Below are positions 38,539 to 47,493 of a stretch of 64,000 nucleotides of DNA, piece by piece. Made by a program: the position numbers and the translations under genes. The DNA comes from an uncultured Aquimarina sp. (GTDB taxonomy: Bacteria; Bacteroidota; Bacteroidia; Flavobacteriales; Flavobacteriaceae): the NCBI GenBank assembly GCA_947498705.1, contig CANMLW010000008.1, forward strand, positions 1 to 64,000, written 5' to 3'. The notes under the pieces are model-generated. The model was not told the origin of the DNA and ran no database searches. It saw only the letters and a program-made list of their open reading frames with translations. Numbering within the stretch: the first letter of the stretch is position 1; each line of letters opens with the position of its first letter.

Positions 38539-39483
38539 ATGTTAACCAGAAGACATATTAGAGTAAAAGTAATGCAGTCCCTCTATTCGATAGAGCAGAC
38601 GCAAAGTGATAATATAAATAAAGAAGAGAAGTTTCTACTTTATAGTATAGACCAGATGTACGAGTTGTTTCTTATCAACCTGCAACTTTTGGTAGAGATT
38701 AGAAAACGAGCAGAAGACTTTATGTCAAAAAGCCAAAAAAAATATTTGGCTACTTCAGAAGAAAAAAATCCGAATACCAAATTTATAGATAACGAAGTGC
38801 TGTTGTTGTTAGAAAACAACCTTCAGCTTAAAGAAGAAATTGGTGCCAAGAAATTAAATTGTTGGGAACTGGATGATGAATACGTAGCGTTGCTATGGAA
38901 TGAAATTAAGGATAGTGATTTGTATACTTCGTATATGAGTACACGATTGAGTTCATTTGGAGAAGATAAAGACTTTATTTTAGAGGTATTTAAAGAGATT
39001 ATTGCCCCTAATGATAAGTTTTATGAATATATAGAGGATAAAAAATTAACATGGGTAGATGATTTACCATTGGTAAATACTTCTATAGTTAAAATGATTC
39101 GTAAGTTAAAACCATCTCATAATGAGAATATGGTATTGCCCAAGTTATATAAAGATGCAGATGATAAAAAGTTTGCAATAGATGTCTTTAGGAAAACAGC
39201 TTTAAACGGTGTAGAGTTTTCTAAAGAAATAGACGGAAGAACTCCTAATTGGGATCAGGATCGTATTGCAGAATTGGATAAAGCGATTGTGAAAATGGCG
39301 ATATGTGAGTTTGTAAAATTCCCTTCAATCCCTGTAAAAGTAACAATTAACGAATATTTAGAAATTGCCAAAGAGTATAGTACGCCTAAAAGTAGTATTT
39401 TTATCAACGGAATTTTGGATAAAATATCTAAGGAATACAAAGAAAACGGCAAATTAAACAAAGTAGGGCGTGGACTTATGTAG
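38539..39483 (+). CDS. nusB: Transcription antitermination factor NusB (long Bacteroidota form)
   Basis: A 314-aa protein, about twice the usual NusB length; Bacteroidota NusB proteins are typically about 300 aa. The N-terminus LTRRHIRVKVMQSLYSIEQ and C-terminal NusB fold (about 175-300, ILELDKAIVKMAICEF-like segment, KVTINEYLEIAKEYSTPKSSIFINGILDKI) are recognisable. It aids rRNA transcription with NusE/S10. The order nusB-DUF1573-yajC is a conserved Bacteroidota arrangement. Confidence 0.92.
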   Translation: MLTRRHIRVKVMQSLYSIEQTQSDNINKEEKFLLYSIDQMYELFLINLQLLVEIRKRAEDFMSKSQKKYLATSEEKNPNTKFIDNEVLLLLENNLQLKEEIGAKKLNCWELDDEYVALLWNEIKDSDLYTSYMSTRLSSFGEDKDFILEVFKEIIAPNDKFYEYIEDKKLTWVDDLPLVNTSIVKMIRKLKPSHNENMVLPKLYKDADDKKFAIDVFRKTALNGVEFSKEIDGRTPNWDQDRIAELDKAIVKMAICEFVKFPSIPVKVTINEYLEIAKEYSTPKSSIFINGILDKISKEYKENGKLNKVGRGLM

Positions 39484-39534
39484 TTTTAGAAAAAATAGTA
39501 TTTTTATCCCTTTAAATAATTAAAAACTCAAGTA

Positions 39535-40020
39535 ATGAAAAAAGGAATTTTAATTTTAGCCGGAGTTTTGGCAATGACAGTAATGTCTTGTAAAGAGAAT
39601 GCGGCAGAAAAAGTTAAAGAAGAAAATGTAGAAATAGCTGCAGATCGTGATGCAAAAAATGCAGATTTCCCAGTAATGACTTTTGCTGAGACTGAGCACG
39701 ATTTTGGAACTATTAATGAAGGAGACGTAGTAGAGCACAAATTCTCATTTACCAACACTGGTAAAGCACCATTGGTAATTGTAAGTGCAAAGGGTAGTTG
39801 TGGTTGTACAGTGCCAGAATGGCCAAAAGAGCCAATCGCACCTGGTGCTACAGGAGAGATGTTAGTAAAGTTCAACTCTAACGGAAAGCCAAACCAGCAA
39901 ACAAAGCAAGTAACAATTTCTGCTAATACAGAAGCTGGAAAAGAAATTATTAAGATAAAAGCTATGGTTACTCCAAAAGCTAAACCAGCTGCAGCAGACG
40001 GAGCACCAACTAGCAAATAA
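39535..40020 (+). CDS. DUF1573 domain lipoprotein
   Basis: A 161-aa protein with a lipoprotein signal (AGVLAMTVMSC, lipid Cys at 19). The DUF1573 domain (about 45-140) has the typical HDFGTINEGDVVEHKFSFTNTG start and the GSCGCTVPEWP Cys pair, and is an immunoglobulin-like beta-sandwich. A Lys/Ala/Pro tail follows. Lies between nusB and yajC, with 50- and 5-base gaps. Function not established. Confidence 0.9.
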   Translation: MKKGILILAGVLAMTVMSCKENAAEKVKEENVEIAADRDAKNADFPVMTFAETEHDFGTINEGDVVEHKFSFTNTGKAPLVIVSAKGSCGCTVPEWPKEPIAPGATGEMLVKFNSNGKPNQQTKQVTISANTEAGKEIIKIKAMVTPKAKPAAADGAPTSK

Positions 40021-40025
40021 TATAT

Positions 40026-40325
40026 ATGGAACAATTTTTAGGAGGACAACTCCCCTTTTTTATATTAATATTTGTGGTCATGTATTTTTTTATGATACGT
40101 CCGCAAATGCAAAAAGCAAAAAAGGAGAAAAAGTTTGCTGAAGATTTAAAAAAAGGAGATCGTGTAGTTACAAAAAGTGGCCTTCATGGTAAAGTTTTTG
40201 ACTTCAGTGAAAAAAATAATGCAATTGTTATTGAAACAGGAGCAGGTAAATTAACTTTTGATAAATCTGCAATTTCTTTAGAAATGAGCCAAAAGTTAAA
40301 TGCACCAGCAGATGTGAAAAAATAA
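40026..40325 (+). CDS. yajC: Preprotein translocase subunit YajC
   Basis: A 99-aa membrane protein: one N-terminal helix (FFILIFVVMYFFMIRPQ) followed by the conserved RPQMQKAKKEKKFAEDLKKGDRVVTKSGLHG domain, shown in part (RPQMQKAKK, LKKGDRVVTKSG). It associates with SecDF and the Sec machinery. Five bases after the DUF1573 gene, so co-transcribed. A bidirectional terminator follows. Confidence 0.95.
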   Translation: MEQFLGGQLPFFILIFVVMYFFMIRPQMQKAKKEKKFAEDLKKGDRVVTKSGLHGKVFDFSEKNNAIVIETGAGKLTFDKSAISLEMSQKLNAPADVKK

Positions 40326-40341
40326 CAAACGTATAATCAAC

Positions 40342-40380
40342 AAAAAAAAGCGATAAGATTTATTTCTTATCGCTTTTTTT
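40342..40380. terminator. Bidirectional terminator between yajC and the MscS gene
   Basis: Perfect 16-bp stem (AAAAAAAGCGATAAGA / TCTTATCGCTTTTTTT) with a six-base loop; T runs on both strands suit both convergent genes. Confidence 0.9.
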
Positions 40381-40396
40381 GTACCACTAATACGAG

Positions 40397-41275
40397 TTAC
40401 GACTTCATCGTTACAATTCGTTGTGGTAAGGGGGCATCGTAATTAGCTTTCCCTAAAGCTTCAACGATTTTTTGCCTGGTATCCCAATATACATCCCAAT
40501 AAGTTTCGCAGGTAGAATAGGGTAGTGCTAGAAGTTCAACTCCATTAGCCCCTAGGTTATTAACTGCTACTCTGGGAGCTGGATTTTGTAAAACGTTTTG
40601 ATCAGATTTCATTACATCCATTACTATTTGCTTAGCTTTTTCTATATCTGTACCGTATTGAATAGCAAAAGGCATATCAACTCTTAGGTTACCGATAGTG
40701 GTAAGATTTGTAATTGTTCCTGCAGTAATAGCTCCGTTTGGTATAATTTCTGTTTTGTTCTGAAATGTTTCCAGAACCGTTACAAATACAGAGATTTCTT
40801 TTACAAAGCCAAGCTTGCCATCTGTTTCGATAAGATCCCCTACTTTAAAAGGTCTAAATATAAGTAGCATTACACCTGCAGCCATATGACCTAGAGAACC
40901 ATTAAATGCGCCACCTATAGCCAATCCAACCGCAGCTAGTAAGGCTGCAAAAGTTGCTGTAGGAATGCCTACAATACCAGCTATAGAAATAAATAAAAGT
41001 ACTTTTAATAAAAAACCAGCTAAGGTTACTAAAAAAGGTTTTAAAGTTGGGTCTAAGTTGGATTTGTTAAAAGCTTTTTTGATAGCTTTCATAACCATTT
41101 TTACAATCCATAGTCCAATGATAAGAGCGACAATACCGCCAACAATTTTTAATCCATATTGACCAACACCTTCTTGTATTGAACCCAAAAAACCGCTAAG
41201 TGATCCTAAGATTGTTTCTCCGGTTTCTGAAGCAGAAGTTGCTGCAGCTGTCCCTGCTTTTTCTAACGTTTGCAT
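40397..41275 (-). CDS. Mechanosensitive ion channel (MscS family)
   Basis: A 292-aa inner-membrane protein. Three helices in the first ~140 residues lead to the pore helix with the small-residue pattern ATFAALLAAVGLAIGGAFNGSLGHMAAGVMLLI (partly shown: GLAIGGAFNGSLGH). The beta domain with FKVGDLIETDGKLGFVKEI follows, then the cytoplasmic alpha/beta vestibule. It would open under hypo-osmotic shock. Length matches the small MscS type. Confidence 0.93.
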   Translation of the reverse strand: MQTLEKAGTAAATSASETGETILGSLSGFLGSIQEGVGQYGLKIVGGIVALIIGLWIVKMVMKAIKKAFNKSNLDPTLKPFLVTLAGFLLKVLLFISIAGIVGIPTATFAALLAAVGLAIGGAFNGSLGHMAAGVMLLIFRPFKVGDLIETDGKLGFVKEISVFVTVLETFQNKTEIIPNGAITAGTITNLTTIGNLRVDMPFAIQYGTDIEKAKQIVMDVMKSDQNVLQNPAPRVAVNNLGANGVELLALPYSTCETYWDVYWDTRQKIVEALGKANYDAPLPQRIVTMKS

Positions 41276-41462
41276 GATAAGAGTTTTAAAATTTAAGTGA
41301 TTAAATAGTTTTATATATCATTAATAAATGATATCACATAAATTTACTTTTATCCTAAAATTTGCTTCAAAATGATTTGATGATAAATACCTAAAATCGG
41401 TTAAAGTGAAAAAAAATCGATGATTAGAAAAATAGAGGCGTTTAAAGGGGAGTAGGAGAATT

Positions 41463-41513
41463 AAAAAAAACCATAAAACAATCTAACTGAATATTTAGAT
41501 TGTTTTATGGTTT
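41463..41513 (-). terminator. Terminator of pepT
   Basis: Perfect 19-bp stem (arms 41468-41486 and 41495-41513, starting AAACCATAAAACAATC) with an eight-base loop, followed by eight T residues on the minus strand. Confidence 0.88.
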
Positions 41514-41546
41514 AAGGTTGTATCTTAAAAAAGATAAAAATCTTTT

Positions 41547-42791
41547 TTAATTATTTTGCTCAGCCGTTAGTTCTGCTATCTTCACAATTACTTCTGTGGC
41601 TTTGATCATCGTCTCTACCGGCACAAATTCATATCTACCGTGAAAGTTATGTCCACCAGCAAATATATTTGGGCAAGGAAGTCCCATATAACTTAATTGC
41701 GATCCGTCTGTACCTCCTCGTATTGGTTTTATAAGAGGTTTGATATCAAGTGATTTCATAGCGTCTTCTGCAATATCGACAATATGCATAACTTCTTTTA
41801 CTTTTTCACCCATATTGTAGTATTGATCTTTGATTTCTACGGTAACTGCATCATTTCCTCCGTATTTCTCATTAAGCTCTTTGGCAAGGTTGGCTACTAC
41901 TTCTTTTCTAGCTTTAAATTGCTCTTTGTCAAAATCTCTAATAATATACTTTAATACGGTTTCCTGTACTTTTCCAGTCACGCTATTTAGGTGGTAAAAA
42001 CCTTCACGACCACTTGTCTGCTCTGGAGTTTCTGTTCTAGGTAATGAATTGATAAAGTCTTGTGCCATATACATACTGTTTACAAGTTTACCTTTGGCAT
42101 ATCCAGGATGAACAATTCGTCCTTTTATAGTAACTACAGCGCTGGCTGCATTAAAACTTTCATATTCTAATTCTCCTATTTGACTACCATCCATAGTATA
42201 GGCCCATTCTGCACCAAATTTTTTGACATCAAATTTATGTGCACCACGTCCAATTTCTTCATCAGGAGTAAAACCAACACGAATTTTTCCGTGCTTAATT
42301 TCTGGATGTTTGACCAAATACTCCATAGCCGATACAATTTCTGTTACTCCGGCTTTGTCATCGGCTCCTAATAATGTAGTGCCGTCTGTAGTGATGATTG
42401 TTTGTCCTTTGTAATTTTTTAGCGTTTCAAAATAATCAGGAGAAAGTACAATATTTTGCGCAGCATTTAGTATGATATCTTTTCCATCATAGTTTTCCAC
42501 TATTTGAGGTTTTACATTGGCTCCTGTAAAATCTGGACTCGTGTCAAAATGTGCAATAAACCCAATAGTAGGAACTTTGTGATCAACATTAGAAGGTAAC
42601 GTACCCATTACATATGCATTTTCATCAATAGAAACCTCTTCTAAACCAATTTCTTCTAGTTCTTCAGCTAGTTTTCTGGCCAAATCCCATTGTTTTTCTG
42701 TACTTGGAGTAGTGTCGCTATTTGGGTCACTTTCTGTATCAATAGTCACATAACTGGTGAATCGATCTATGATATGTTGTTTTGAAATCAT
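41547..42791 (-). CDS. pepT: Peptidase T (tripeptidase, M20B)
   Basis: A 414-aa cytosolic aminotripeptidase with two zinc ions. Metal-site motifs are [12 protein letters not shown] (His/Asp), [13 protein letters not shown] (bridging Asp), [10 protein letters not shown] (catalytic Glu pair), and the final His in [12 protein letters not shown]. Length is standard. Its promoter (minus-strand TATTTTTG at 42820-42827) is back-to-back with that of pyrD. Confidence 0.95.
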   Translation of the reverse strand: MISKQHIIDRFTSYVTIDTESDPNSDTTPSTEKQWDLARKLAEELEEIGLEEVSIDENAYVMGTLPSNVDHKVPTIGFIAHFDTSPDFTGANVKPQIVENYDGKDIILNAAQNIVLSPDYFETLKNYKGQTIITTDGTTLLGADDKAGVTEIVSAMEYLVKHPEIKHGKIRVGFTPDEEIGRGAHKFDVKKFGAEWAYTMDGSQIGELEYESFNAASAVVTIKGRIVHPGYAKGKLVNSMYMAQDFINSLPRTETPEQTSGREGFYHLNSVTGKVQETVLKYIIRDFDKEQFKARKEVVANLAKELNEKYGGNDAVTVEIKDQYYNMGEKVKEVMHIVDIAEDAMKSLDIKPLIKPIRGGTDGSQLSYMGLPCPNIFAGGHNFHGRYEFVPVETMIKATEVIVKIAELTAEQNN

Positions 42792-42819
42792 AACAATAAA
42801 TATTTATATCTAAAGAATC

Positions 42820-42827
42820 CAAAAATA
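42820..42827 (-). promoter_or_regulatory. -7 promoter element of pepT
   Basis: On the minus strand TATTTTTG, 29 bases before the pepT ATG. No obvious -33 box. Confidence 0.45.
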
Positions 42828-42853
42828 CACTTTTATTAGAACCTAGTATAACT

Positions 42854-42861
42854 TATTTTTG
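42854..42861 (+). promoter_or_regulatory. -7 promoter element of the pyrD operon
   Basis: TATTTTTGC, 20 bases before the pyrD ATG, with TTTT at 42831-42834 as a weak -33 box at 19 bases. The divergent pepT box is about 30 bases away. Confidence 0.5.
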
Positions 42862-42881
42862 CAAATGTAAAAACACATATA

Positions 42882-43907
42882 ATGTACACATTCCTAATAC
42901 GGCCATTGTTATTTATGTTTGACCCAGAAAAGGTTCATCATTTTACATTTAGAGCCGTACGATTACTATCTAGGATACCTTTTGTTGCTCCAATTTTTAG
43001 AGCGATGTATCAAATTAATAACCCAAAATTAGAAAGAGAAGTTCTTGGTTTAAAGTTTAAAAATCCAGTAGGTTTGGCTGCCGGATTTGATAAAAATGCA
43101 GTACTTTTTAATGAACTAGCTAATTTTGGATTTGGATTTGTCGAGATTGGAACAGTAACTCCCAGAGGACAGGAAGGTAATCCAAAAAAACGGTTGTTTA
43201 GACTTAAAGAAGACCAGGGAATTATAAATCGAATGGGGTTTAATAATAAAGGACTAGAGGCTGTTATAAACCAACTTAAAAGAAACAAAGGAAAAATAAT
43301 AATTGGAGGTAATATTGGTAAAAATACTGATACAAAACCAGAAAATTATACGGCAGATTATCTAACGTGTTTTAATGCCTTGCATCCATATGTAGATTAT
43401 TTCGTTTTAAACGTAAGTTGCCCTAATGTAGGGAGTCATGCCAAATTGAATGATAAAGACTATTTGATTGAGCTAATACAGGCGGTGCAAAAGGCTAATA
43501 AAGCATTTGATACAGAAAAACCAATAGTGCTAAAAATTGCCCCTGATTTAAATACAAATCAACTAGACGAAATTATAGAATTGGTAAATGAAACCAATTT
43601 AGACGGAGTAATAGCAAGTAATACTTCTGTAGATAGAGAAGGACTAAAAACTTCGAAAAATAGATTAGAGGCAATTGGTAACGGAGGACTTAGTGGACAA
43701 CCTATTAAAGACAGAAGCACACAAGTAATAAAATATTTATCAGAGAAAAGTAACAAAGCGTTTCCAATTATTGGGGTAGGTGGTATTCATAGTGCCAAAG
43801 ATGCTGTAGAAAAATTAGAAGCCGGAGCAAGCCTGGTGCAGATATATACGGGCTTTATCTATAAAGGCCCTGCATTGATTAAGCAAATCAATAAAGCTTT
43901 ATTGTAA
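42882..43907 (+). CDS. pyrD: Dihydroorotate dehydrogenase (quinone), class 2
   Basis: A 341-aa membrane-associated flavoenzyme of pyrimidine synthesis. FMN and substrate motifs: [29 protein letters not shown] (Ser catalytic base in class 2), [16 protein letters not shown] and [11 protein letters not shown]. The N-terminal helices ([19 protein letters not shown]) are the quinone-tunnel/membrane-contact extension of class 2. It heads a tightly packed operon with a LysE exporter, an HMG-CoA lyase and a haem-binding protein. Confidence 0.96.
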   Translation: MYTFLIRPLLFMFDPEKVHHFTFRAVRLLSRIPFVAPIFRAMYQINNPKLEREVLGLKFKNPVGLAAGFDKNAVLFNELANFGFGFVEIGTVTPRGQEGNPKKRLFRLKEDQGIINRMGFNNKGLEAVINQLKRNKGKIIIGGNIGKNTDTKPENYTADYLTCFNALHPYVDYFVLNVSCPNVGSHAKLNDKDYLIELIQAVQKANKAFDTEKPIVLKIAPDLNTNQLDEIIELVNETNLDGVIASNTSVDREGLKTSKNRLEAIGNGGLSGQPIKDRSTQVIKYLSEKSNKAFPIIGVGGIHSAKDAVEKLEAGASLVQIYTGFIYKGPALIKQINKALL

Positions 43908-43918
43908 AATCTAACTTC

Positions 43919-44545
43919 ATGAACTATGAAATCCTATATACTTTTGTTGTAACGACTTCTTTATTGGCGTTGTCACCAGGTCCTGATAATATATTTGTAT
44001 TGACACAGGGGATGGTGAATGGGAAAAAATTTGGATTATCAGTGGTTGTAGGATTGACAGTTGGATGTTTGGTACATACTACATTGGTAGCTTTTGGAGT
44101 CTCTGCTATTATAAAACAGAGTGATATTCTTTTCTTTGTTATTAAGCTTTTCGGAGCCTTGTATCTTTTCTTTTTGGCTTATAAAGTATATAAAAGTAGT
44201 GCCTCTATAGATTTATCTGCAGATAACGTGCCTCAAAAAAGCTTGTGGAGTTTATGTAAACAAGGGTTTATAATGAATGTTTTAAATCCCAAAGTATCCA
44301 TATTTTTTTTAGCATTTTTTCCAGGTTTTCTGTTTAGTAAAACATTAAGTAGCGTTGTTCAGTTTTATGTTTTAGGGTTTTTGTTTATGGCTGTTTCTTT
44401 TGTTGTTTTTGGGATGATCGCTGTTCTGGCAGGTTCTATTTCCGAATATTTAAAAACAAATGATAAAATAGGCGTTGTATTAAAATGGACGCAGATTATT
44501 GTGTTTATAGGGATTGGAGTTTTCATTCTTTTTTCTGAAAAATAA
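43919..44545 (+). CDS. LysE/RhtB family amino acid exporter
   Basis: A 208-aa protein with six membrane helices. The family pattern SLLALSPGPDNIFVLTQGMVNGKKFGLSVVVGLTVGC (partly shown: LSPGPDNIFV, NGKKFGLSV) occurs at the N-terminus, and NVLNPKVSIFFLAFFPGF in the middle is a second LysE landmark. It would export an amino acid; the substrate is unknown. Second gene of the pyrD operon, 11 bases after pyrD. Confidence 0.92.
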   Translation: MNYEILYTFVVTTSLLALSPGPDNIFVLTQGMVNGKKFGLSVVVGLTVGCLVHTTLVAFGVSAIIKQSDILFFVIKLFGALYLFFLAYKVYKSSASIDLSADNVPQKSLWSLCKQGFIMNVLNPKVSIFFLAFFPGFLFSKTLSSVVQFYVLGFLFMAVSFVVFGMIAVLAGSISEYLKTNDKIGVVLKWTQIIVFIGIGVFILFSEK

Positions 44546-44583
44546 TTATACTTTTATAATCATAATTGAATACCCTCTCTATA

Positions 44584-45450
44584 ATGATTGAAAACATAAA
44601 AATTATTGAATGTCCAAGGGATGCCATGCAAGGTATTAAAGAGTTTATCCCTACCGAGAAAAAGGTTCAGTATATTCAATCATTATTACGTTGCGGTTTT
44701 GATACTATAGATTTTGGAAGCTTTGTTTCGCCAAAAGCAATACCACAAATGGTCGATACTGCTCAGGTATTATCGCAATTAGACCTTTCGGATACAAAGA
44801 GTAAACTGTTGGCTATAATTGCTAATGTGAGGGGAGCAAACGATGCCGCAAAATACGAAGCTATTCGATATTTGGGATATCCTTTTTCGATTTCAGAAAA
44901 TTTTCAAATGCGTAATACGCATAAAACCATTGCAGAGTCGGTAGCAACATTACAAGAGATTTTGAGTATTGCAGATAAGGTAAATAAGGAAGTAGTTGCG
45001 TATTTATCTATGGGATTTGGAAACCCATACGGTGACCCGTGGAGTGTAGAGATTGTTGGTGAGTGGACAGAGAAACTTAGTAAAATGGGAGTAAAAATTC
45101 TTTCATTGTCTGATACGGTAGGTACCTCTACACCAGAGATTATAGATTATTTGTTTTCTAATCTAATTCCTGCTTATCCTAAGATAGAGTTTGGAGCACA
45201 TTTGCATACCACCCCTACAAGCTGGTTCGAAAAAGTAGATGCATCTTATAAAGCTGGGTGTAGAAGATTTGATGGAGCTATACAAGGATTTGGAGGGTGC
45301 CCTATGGCAAAAGATGAACTTACAGGTAATATGCCTACAGAACGGATGATTTCTTATTTTACAACCGTAAATGCAGATACAAATATTAGAACATTAAGTT
45401 TTGAATCTGCACATAATGAGGCTACCAAAATATTTTCGAATTATCATTGA
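44584..45450 (+). CDS. Hydroxymethylglutaryl-CoA lyase
   Basis: A 288-aa TIM-barrel enzyme splitting HMG-CoA into acetoacetate and acetyl-CoA, the last step of leucine breakdown. Motifs: IECPRDAMQGIKEF (Arg/Asp and catalytic region), GSFVSPKAIPQM, LSDTVGTSTPE, the metal-ligand HLHTTP, and the active Cys in FGGCPMA. The start ATG 44584 is preferred over the in-frame TTG 44566. The P-R-D-A-M-Q form differs slightly from P-R-D-G-L-Q in animals. It fits with the leucine-type dehydrogenase earlier in the window. Confidence 0.93.
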   Translation: MIENIKIIECPRDAMQGIKEFIPTEKKVQYIQSLLRCGFDTIDFGSFVSPKAIPQMVDTAQVLSQLDLSDTKSKLLAIIANVRGANDAAKYEAIRYLGYPFSISENFQMRNTHKTIAESVATLQEILSIADKVNKEVVAYLSMGFGNPYGDPWSVEIVGEWTEKLSKMGVKILSLSDTVGTSTPEIIDYLFSNLIPAYPKIEFGAHLHTTPTSWFEKVDASYKAGCRRFDGAIQGFGGCPMAKDELTGNMPTERMISYFTTVNADTNIRTLSFESAHNEATKIFSNYH

Positions 45451-45466
45451 TCTTTAAAAATAAAAA

Positions 45467-45928
45467 ATGAAAAAAAACTTTAAAATTGTGGGTGTTGTTT
45501 TAGTATTGATATTGTTAGTATTACAATTTATCAGGTCAGAAAAAAATGAGCAAGGGTATAAGTCAATAGCTAATTTTGAAGAAGAAACACAGCCTAGTGT
45601 GGCGGTAAAAAAGATACTAGAAAGTAAATGTTATGACTGTCACAGTAACCATACCGTTTATCCTTGGTATGCAGAGGTAGCGCCATTTTCATTTTGGATT
45701 GCGCATCATGTAGAAGAAGGTAAAGAACATTTTAATGTTTCTAATTGGAAACAATTTGATGTAAAAAAGAAAGATCATAAGCTAGAGGAGTTAATTGAGG
45801 AAGTAGAAGAAAAAGAAATGCCACTTTCTTCGTATACATGGCTTCATGGGGATCTTGAAGAAGATGAGAAAACAGCATTAATTAATTGGGCCAAAGAGGT
45901 GAGATTAAAATACACCGCTGATAATTAA
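45467..45928 (+). CDS. Haem-binding domain protein (membrane-anchored, CxxCH)
   Basis: A 153-aa protein with an N-terminal membrane anchor (FKIVGVVLVLILLVLQFI) and a periplasmic part carrying a single c-type haem motif CYDCHSNHTVYPWYAEVAP. This is the Haem_bd family pattern (CxxCHSN-x-T-x-Y-P-W-Y). It likely carries electrons or binds haem in the periplasm; the partner is unknown. Last gene of the pyrD operon, 16 bases after HMG-CoA lyase. Confidence 0.9.
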   Translation: MKKNFKIVGVVLVLILLVLQFIRSEKNEQGYKSIANFEEETQPSVAVKKILESKCYDCHSNHTVYPWYAEVAPFSFWIAHHVEEGKEHFNVSNWKQFDVKKKDHKLEELIEEVEEKEMPLSSYTWLHGDLEEDEKTALINWAKEVRLKYTADN

Positions 45929-46059
45929 TGATTGTCTCATAAGGGATGTTAATACTTGTCTTATATACTTTGCATGGTATAAAATAAGTGGTTAAAAACA
46001 ATCTATGTTTATGTAATTGTTAAGTTTGTTAATTTTATTTAGATTTAGTTCAAATAAAG

Positions 46060-46090
46060 TTTGCTAAATAAATTTAGATAAATATATTTG
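46060..46090 (+). promoter_or_regulatory. Promoter of the DUF4856 gene (iron-block start)
   Basis: TTTG at 46060-46063, 19 bases, then TATATTTG at 46083-46090: an ideal Bacteroidota promoter, 46 bases before the ATG. Flanking ATTTAGAT-type repeats (around 46040 and 46073) might bind a regulator, but no standard Fur box is seen. Confidence 0.7.
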
Positions 46091-46136
46091 CATCAATATT
46101 TGATAGTTATTTATATTAAGTCTAAATTAAAAGATA

Positions 46137-47390
46137 ATGAAAATTAATCACCTAGCAAAAATTATATGTGTATCGGGAGTCTTTGTACTAGGAGCATGTT
46201 CTTCTGACGATGACTCGTCTCCAACTACGACTACCATAGATGAACCTACAAACTATGTTTTTGAACGTAACGGAGAAACTACAGTTAGTTTTGGAGGGCA
46301 AACAACCAGAATCGCAATGGCAGAAGTAATTGTTAGCAAGCTAAAAGAAAATACGCTTGCAGATGCCGAAACTGTAATTGATGCAATGTTTGATCATAAA
46401 GAAGGAGCGACAGATTTTGATGATGCAGATTTAAATGCATCTAGTAAGAGTGTAAGAAGTAAAACGGCTGCTTCTAGAGATTTTTTCTCTGATAATGCAA
46501 CAGATGCAGCAACAATCAAAGGTGATTTCGATGGTTGGATTGAGGGCCAGGTAAATGATGTGTTCCCTAACTGGGCTATAGAAGCAAAGGCAGGAACTGC
46601 TGGATTTATACAAGAAGCAGGAGGAGGATCTACAAGATATGTAAATGCAGAAGGATTAGAACTGAACCAGGCATTTGCAAAAGGTTTGATAGGAGGATTA
46701 ATGACCGATCAAATGTTAAACAATTATTTAGGAAAAGACGTACTTGATGAGGCAACTAATAAAACAGATAATGATAGCGGTACTGTAGCAGATGGTAAGA
46801 ATTATACCACCATGGAGCACAAGTGGGATGAAGCTTATGGTTATTTGTTTGGGGCAGCTCCAGATGGATCTAAACCATTAGCAAGCATAGGTTCGGGATC
46901 TGACCAAAAAGGTGATGATTCATTTTTAAGTAAATACCTGGACAGAGTAAATGATGATTCAGATTTTAACGGGATTGCAGATGATATCTATAAAGCTTTT
47001 AAATTAGGTAGAGCGGCAATTGTTGCCAAGGATTATACAGTTAGAGACGCTCAGGCAGCGATTATCAGAGAAAAAGTATCTCAGATTATTGCGATAAGAG
47101 CAATTTATTACCTACAACAAGGAAAGAATGCATTAGAAGCTGGAACCATAGATTATGCAAGTGCTTTTCATGATTTATCAGAAGGTTATGGGTTTATATA
47201 TAGTTTACAATTTACTAGAAAACCAGATAGCAAAGCTCCTTATTTTACCAAAACAGAGGTTGATGGATTTATTAATCAGTTAATGGGAGCTACAAATGGA
47301 TTATGGAGTGTTACTCCTGCAACACTACAGCAGATTTCAGATGATATTGCAGCTAAGTTTAGTTTTACTGTAGATCAGGCAGGTAGCTAA
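46137..47390 (+). CDS. DUF4856 lipoprotein
   Basis: A 417-aa lipoprotein. The signal ends VLGACSSDDDSS: the lipid Cys is followed by an acidic patch, the kind of signal that sends lipoproteins to the cell surface in Bacteroidota. The remainder is largely helical with repeated segments (LNQAFAKGLIGGLMTDQML, HKWDEAYGYLFGAAPDG). DUF4856 proteins are regularly paired with imelysin and TonB receptors, suggesting a role in iron or haem capture. First gene of the block, with its own terminator before the imelysin gene. Confidence 0.88.
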   Translation: MKINHLAKIICVSGVFVLGACSSDDDSSPTTTTIDEPTNYVFERNGETTVSFGGQTTRIAMAEVIVSKLKENTLADAETVIDAMFDHKEGATDFDDADLNASSKSVRSKTAASRDFFSDNATDAATIKGDFDGWIEGQVNDVFPNWAIEAKAGTAGFIQEAGGGSTRYVNAEGLELNQAFAKGLIGGLMTDQMLNNYLGKDVLDEATNKTDNDSGTVADGKNYTTMEHKWDEAYGYLFGAAPDGSKPLASIGSGSDQKGDDSFLSKYLDRVNDDSDFNGIADDIYKAFKLGRAAIVAKDYTVRDAQAAIIREKVSQIIAIRAIYYLQQGKNALEAGTIDYASAFHDLSEGYGFIYSLQFTRKPDSKAPYFTKTEVDGFINQLMGATNGLWSVTPATLQQISDDIAAKFSFTVDQAGS

Positions 47391-47412
47391 TAATGCTAAA
47401 GTGTTAAATGAT

Positions 47413-47455
47413 AAAAAAAGAGGTGGAAAATAGGATAGTTTTCACCTCTTTTTTT
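47413..47455 (+). terminator. Terminator/attenuator between the DUF4856 and imelysin genes
   Basis: Stem AAAAAAAGAGGTG / CACCTCTTTTTTT, extended by GAAAA/TTTT pairing with one bulged G, ending in T residues. A new -7 box overlaps its end. Confidence 0.85.
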
Positions 47456-47462
47456 ACATTTG
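47455..47462 (+). promoter_or_regulatory. -7 promoter element before the imelysin gene
   Basis: TACATTTGC, matching TAnnTTTG, directly after the terminator stem and about 32 bases before the imelysin ATG. It suggests separate expression of imelysin from the upstream lipoprotein. No -33 TTTG at the right distance. Confidence 0.5.
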
Positions 47463-47493
47463 CAGAAATTTATTAAGAATAAATAAAAATAAA

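Noticed and set aside
39528-40034. 168-codon minus-strand frame over the DUF1573 gene
   Set aside because: It lies fully antisense to a clear DUF1573 lipoprotein gene in a conserved nusB-DUF1573-yajC order, and its translation is low-complexity with no recognisable domain.
46030-46085. Possible Fur box in the iron-block promoter
   Set aside because: The ATTTAGAT-type repeats do not match the GATAATGATAATCATTATC-type Fur consensus closely enough; iron regulation is only suspected from gene content.
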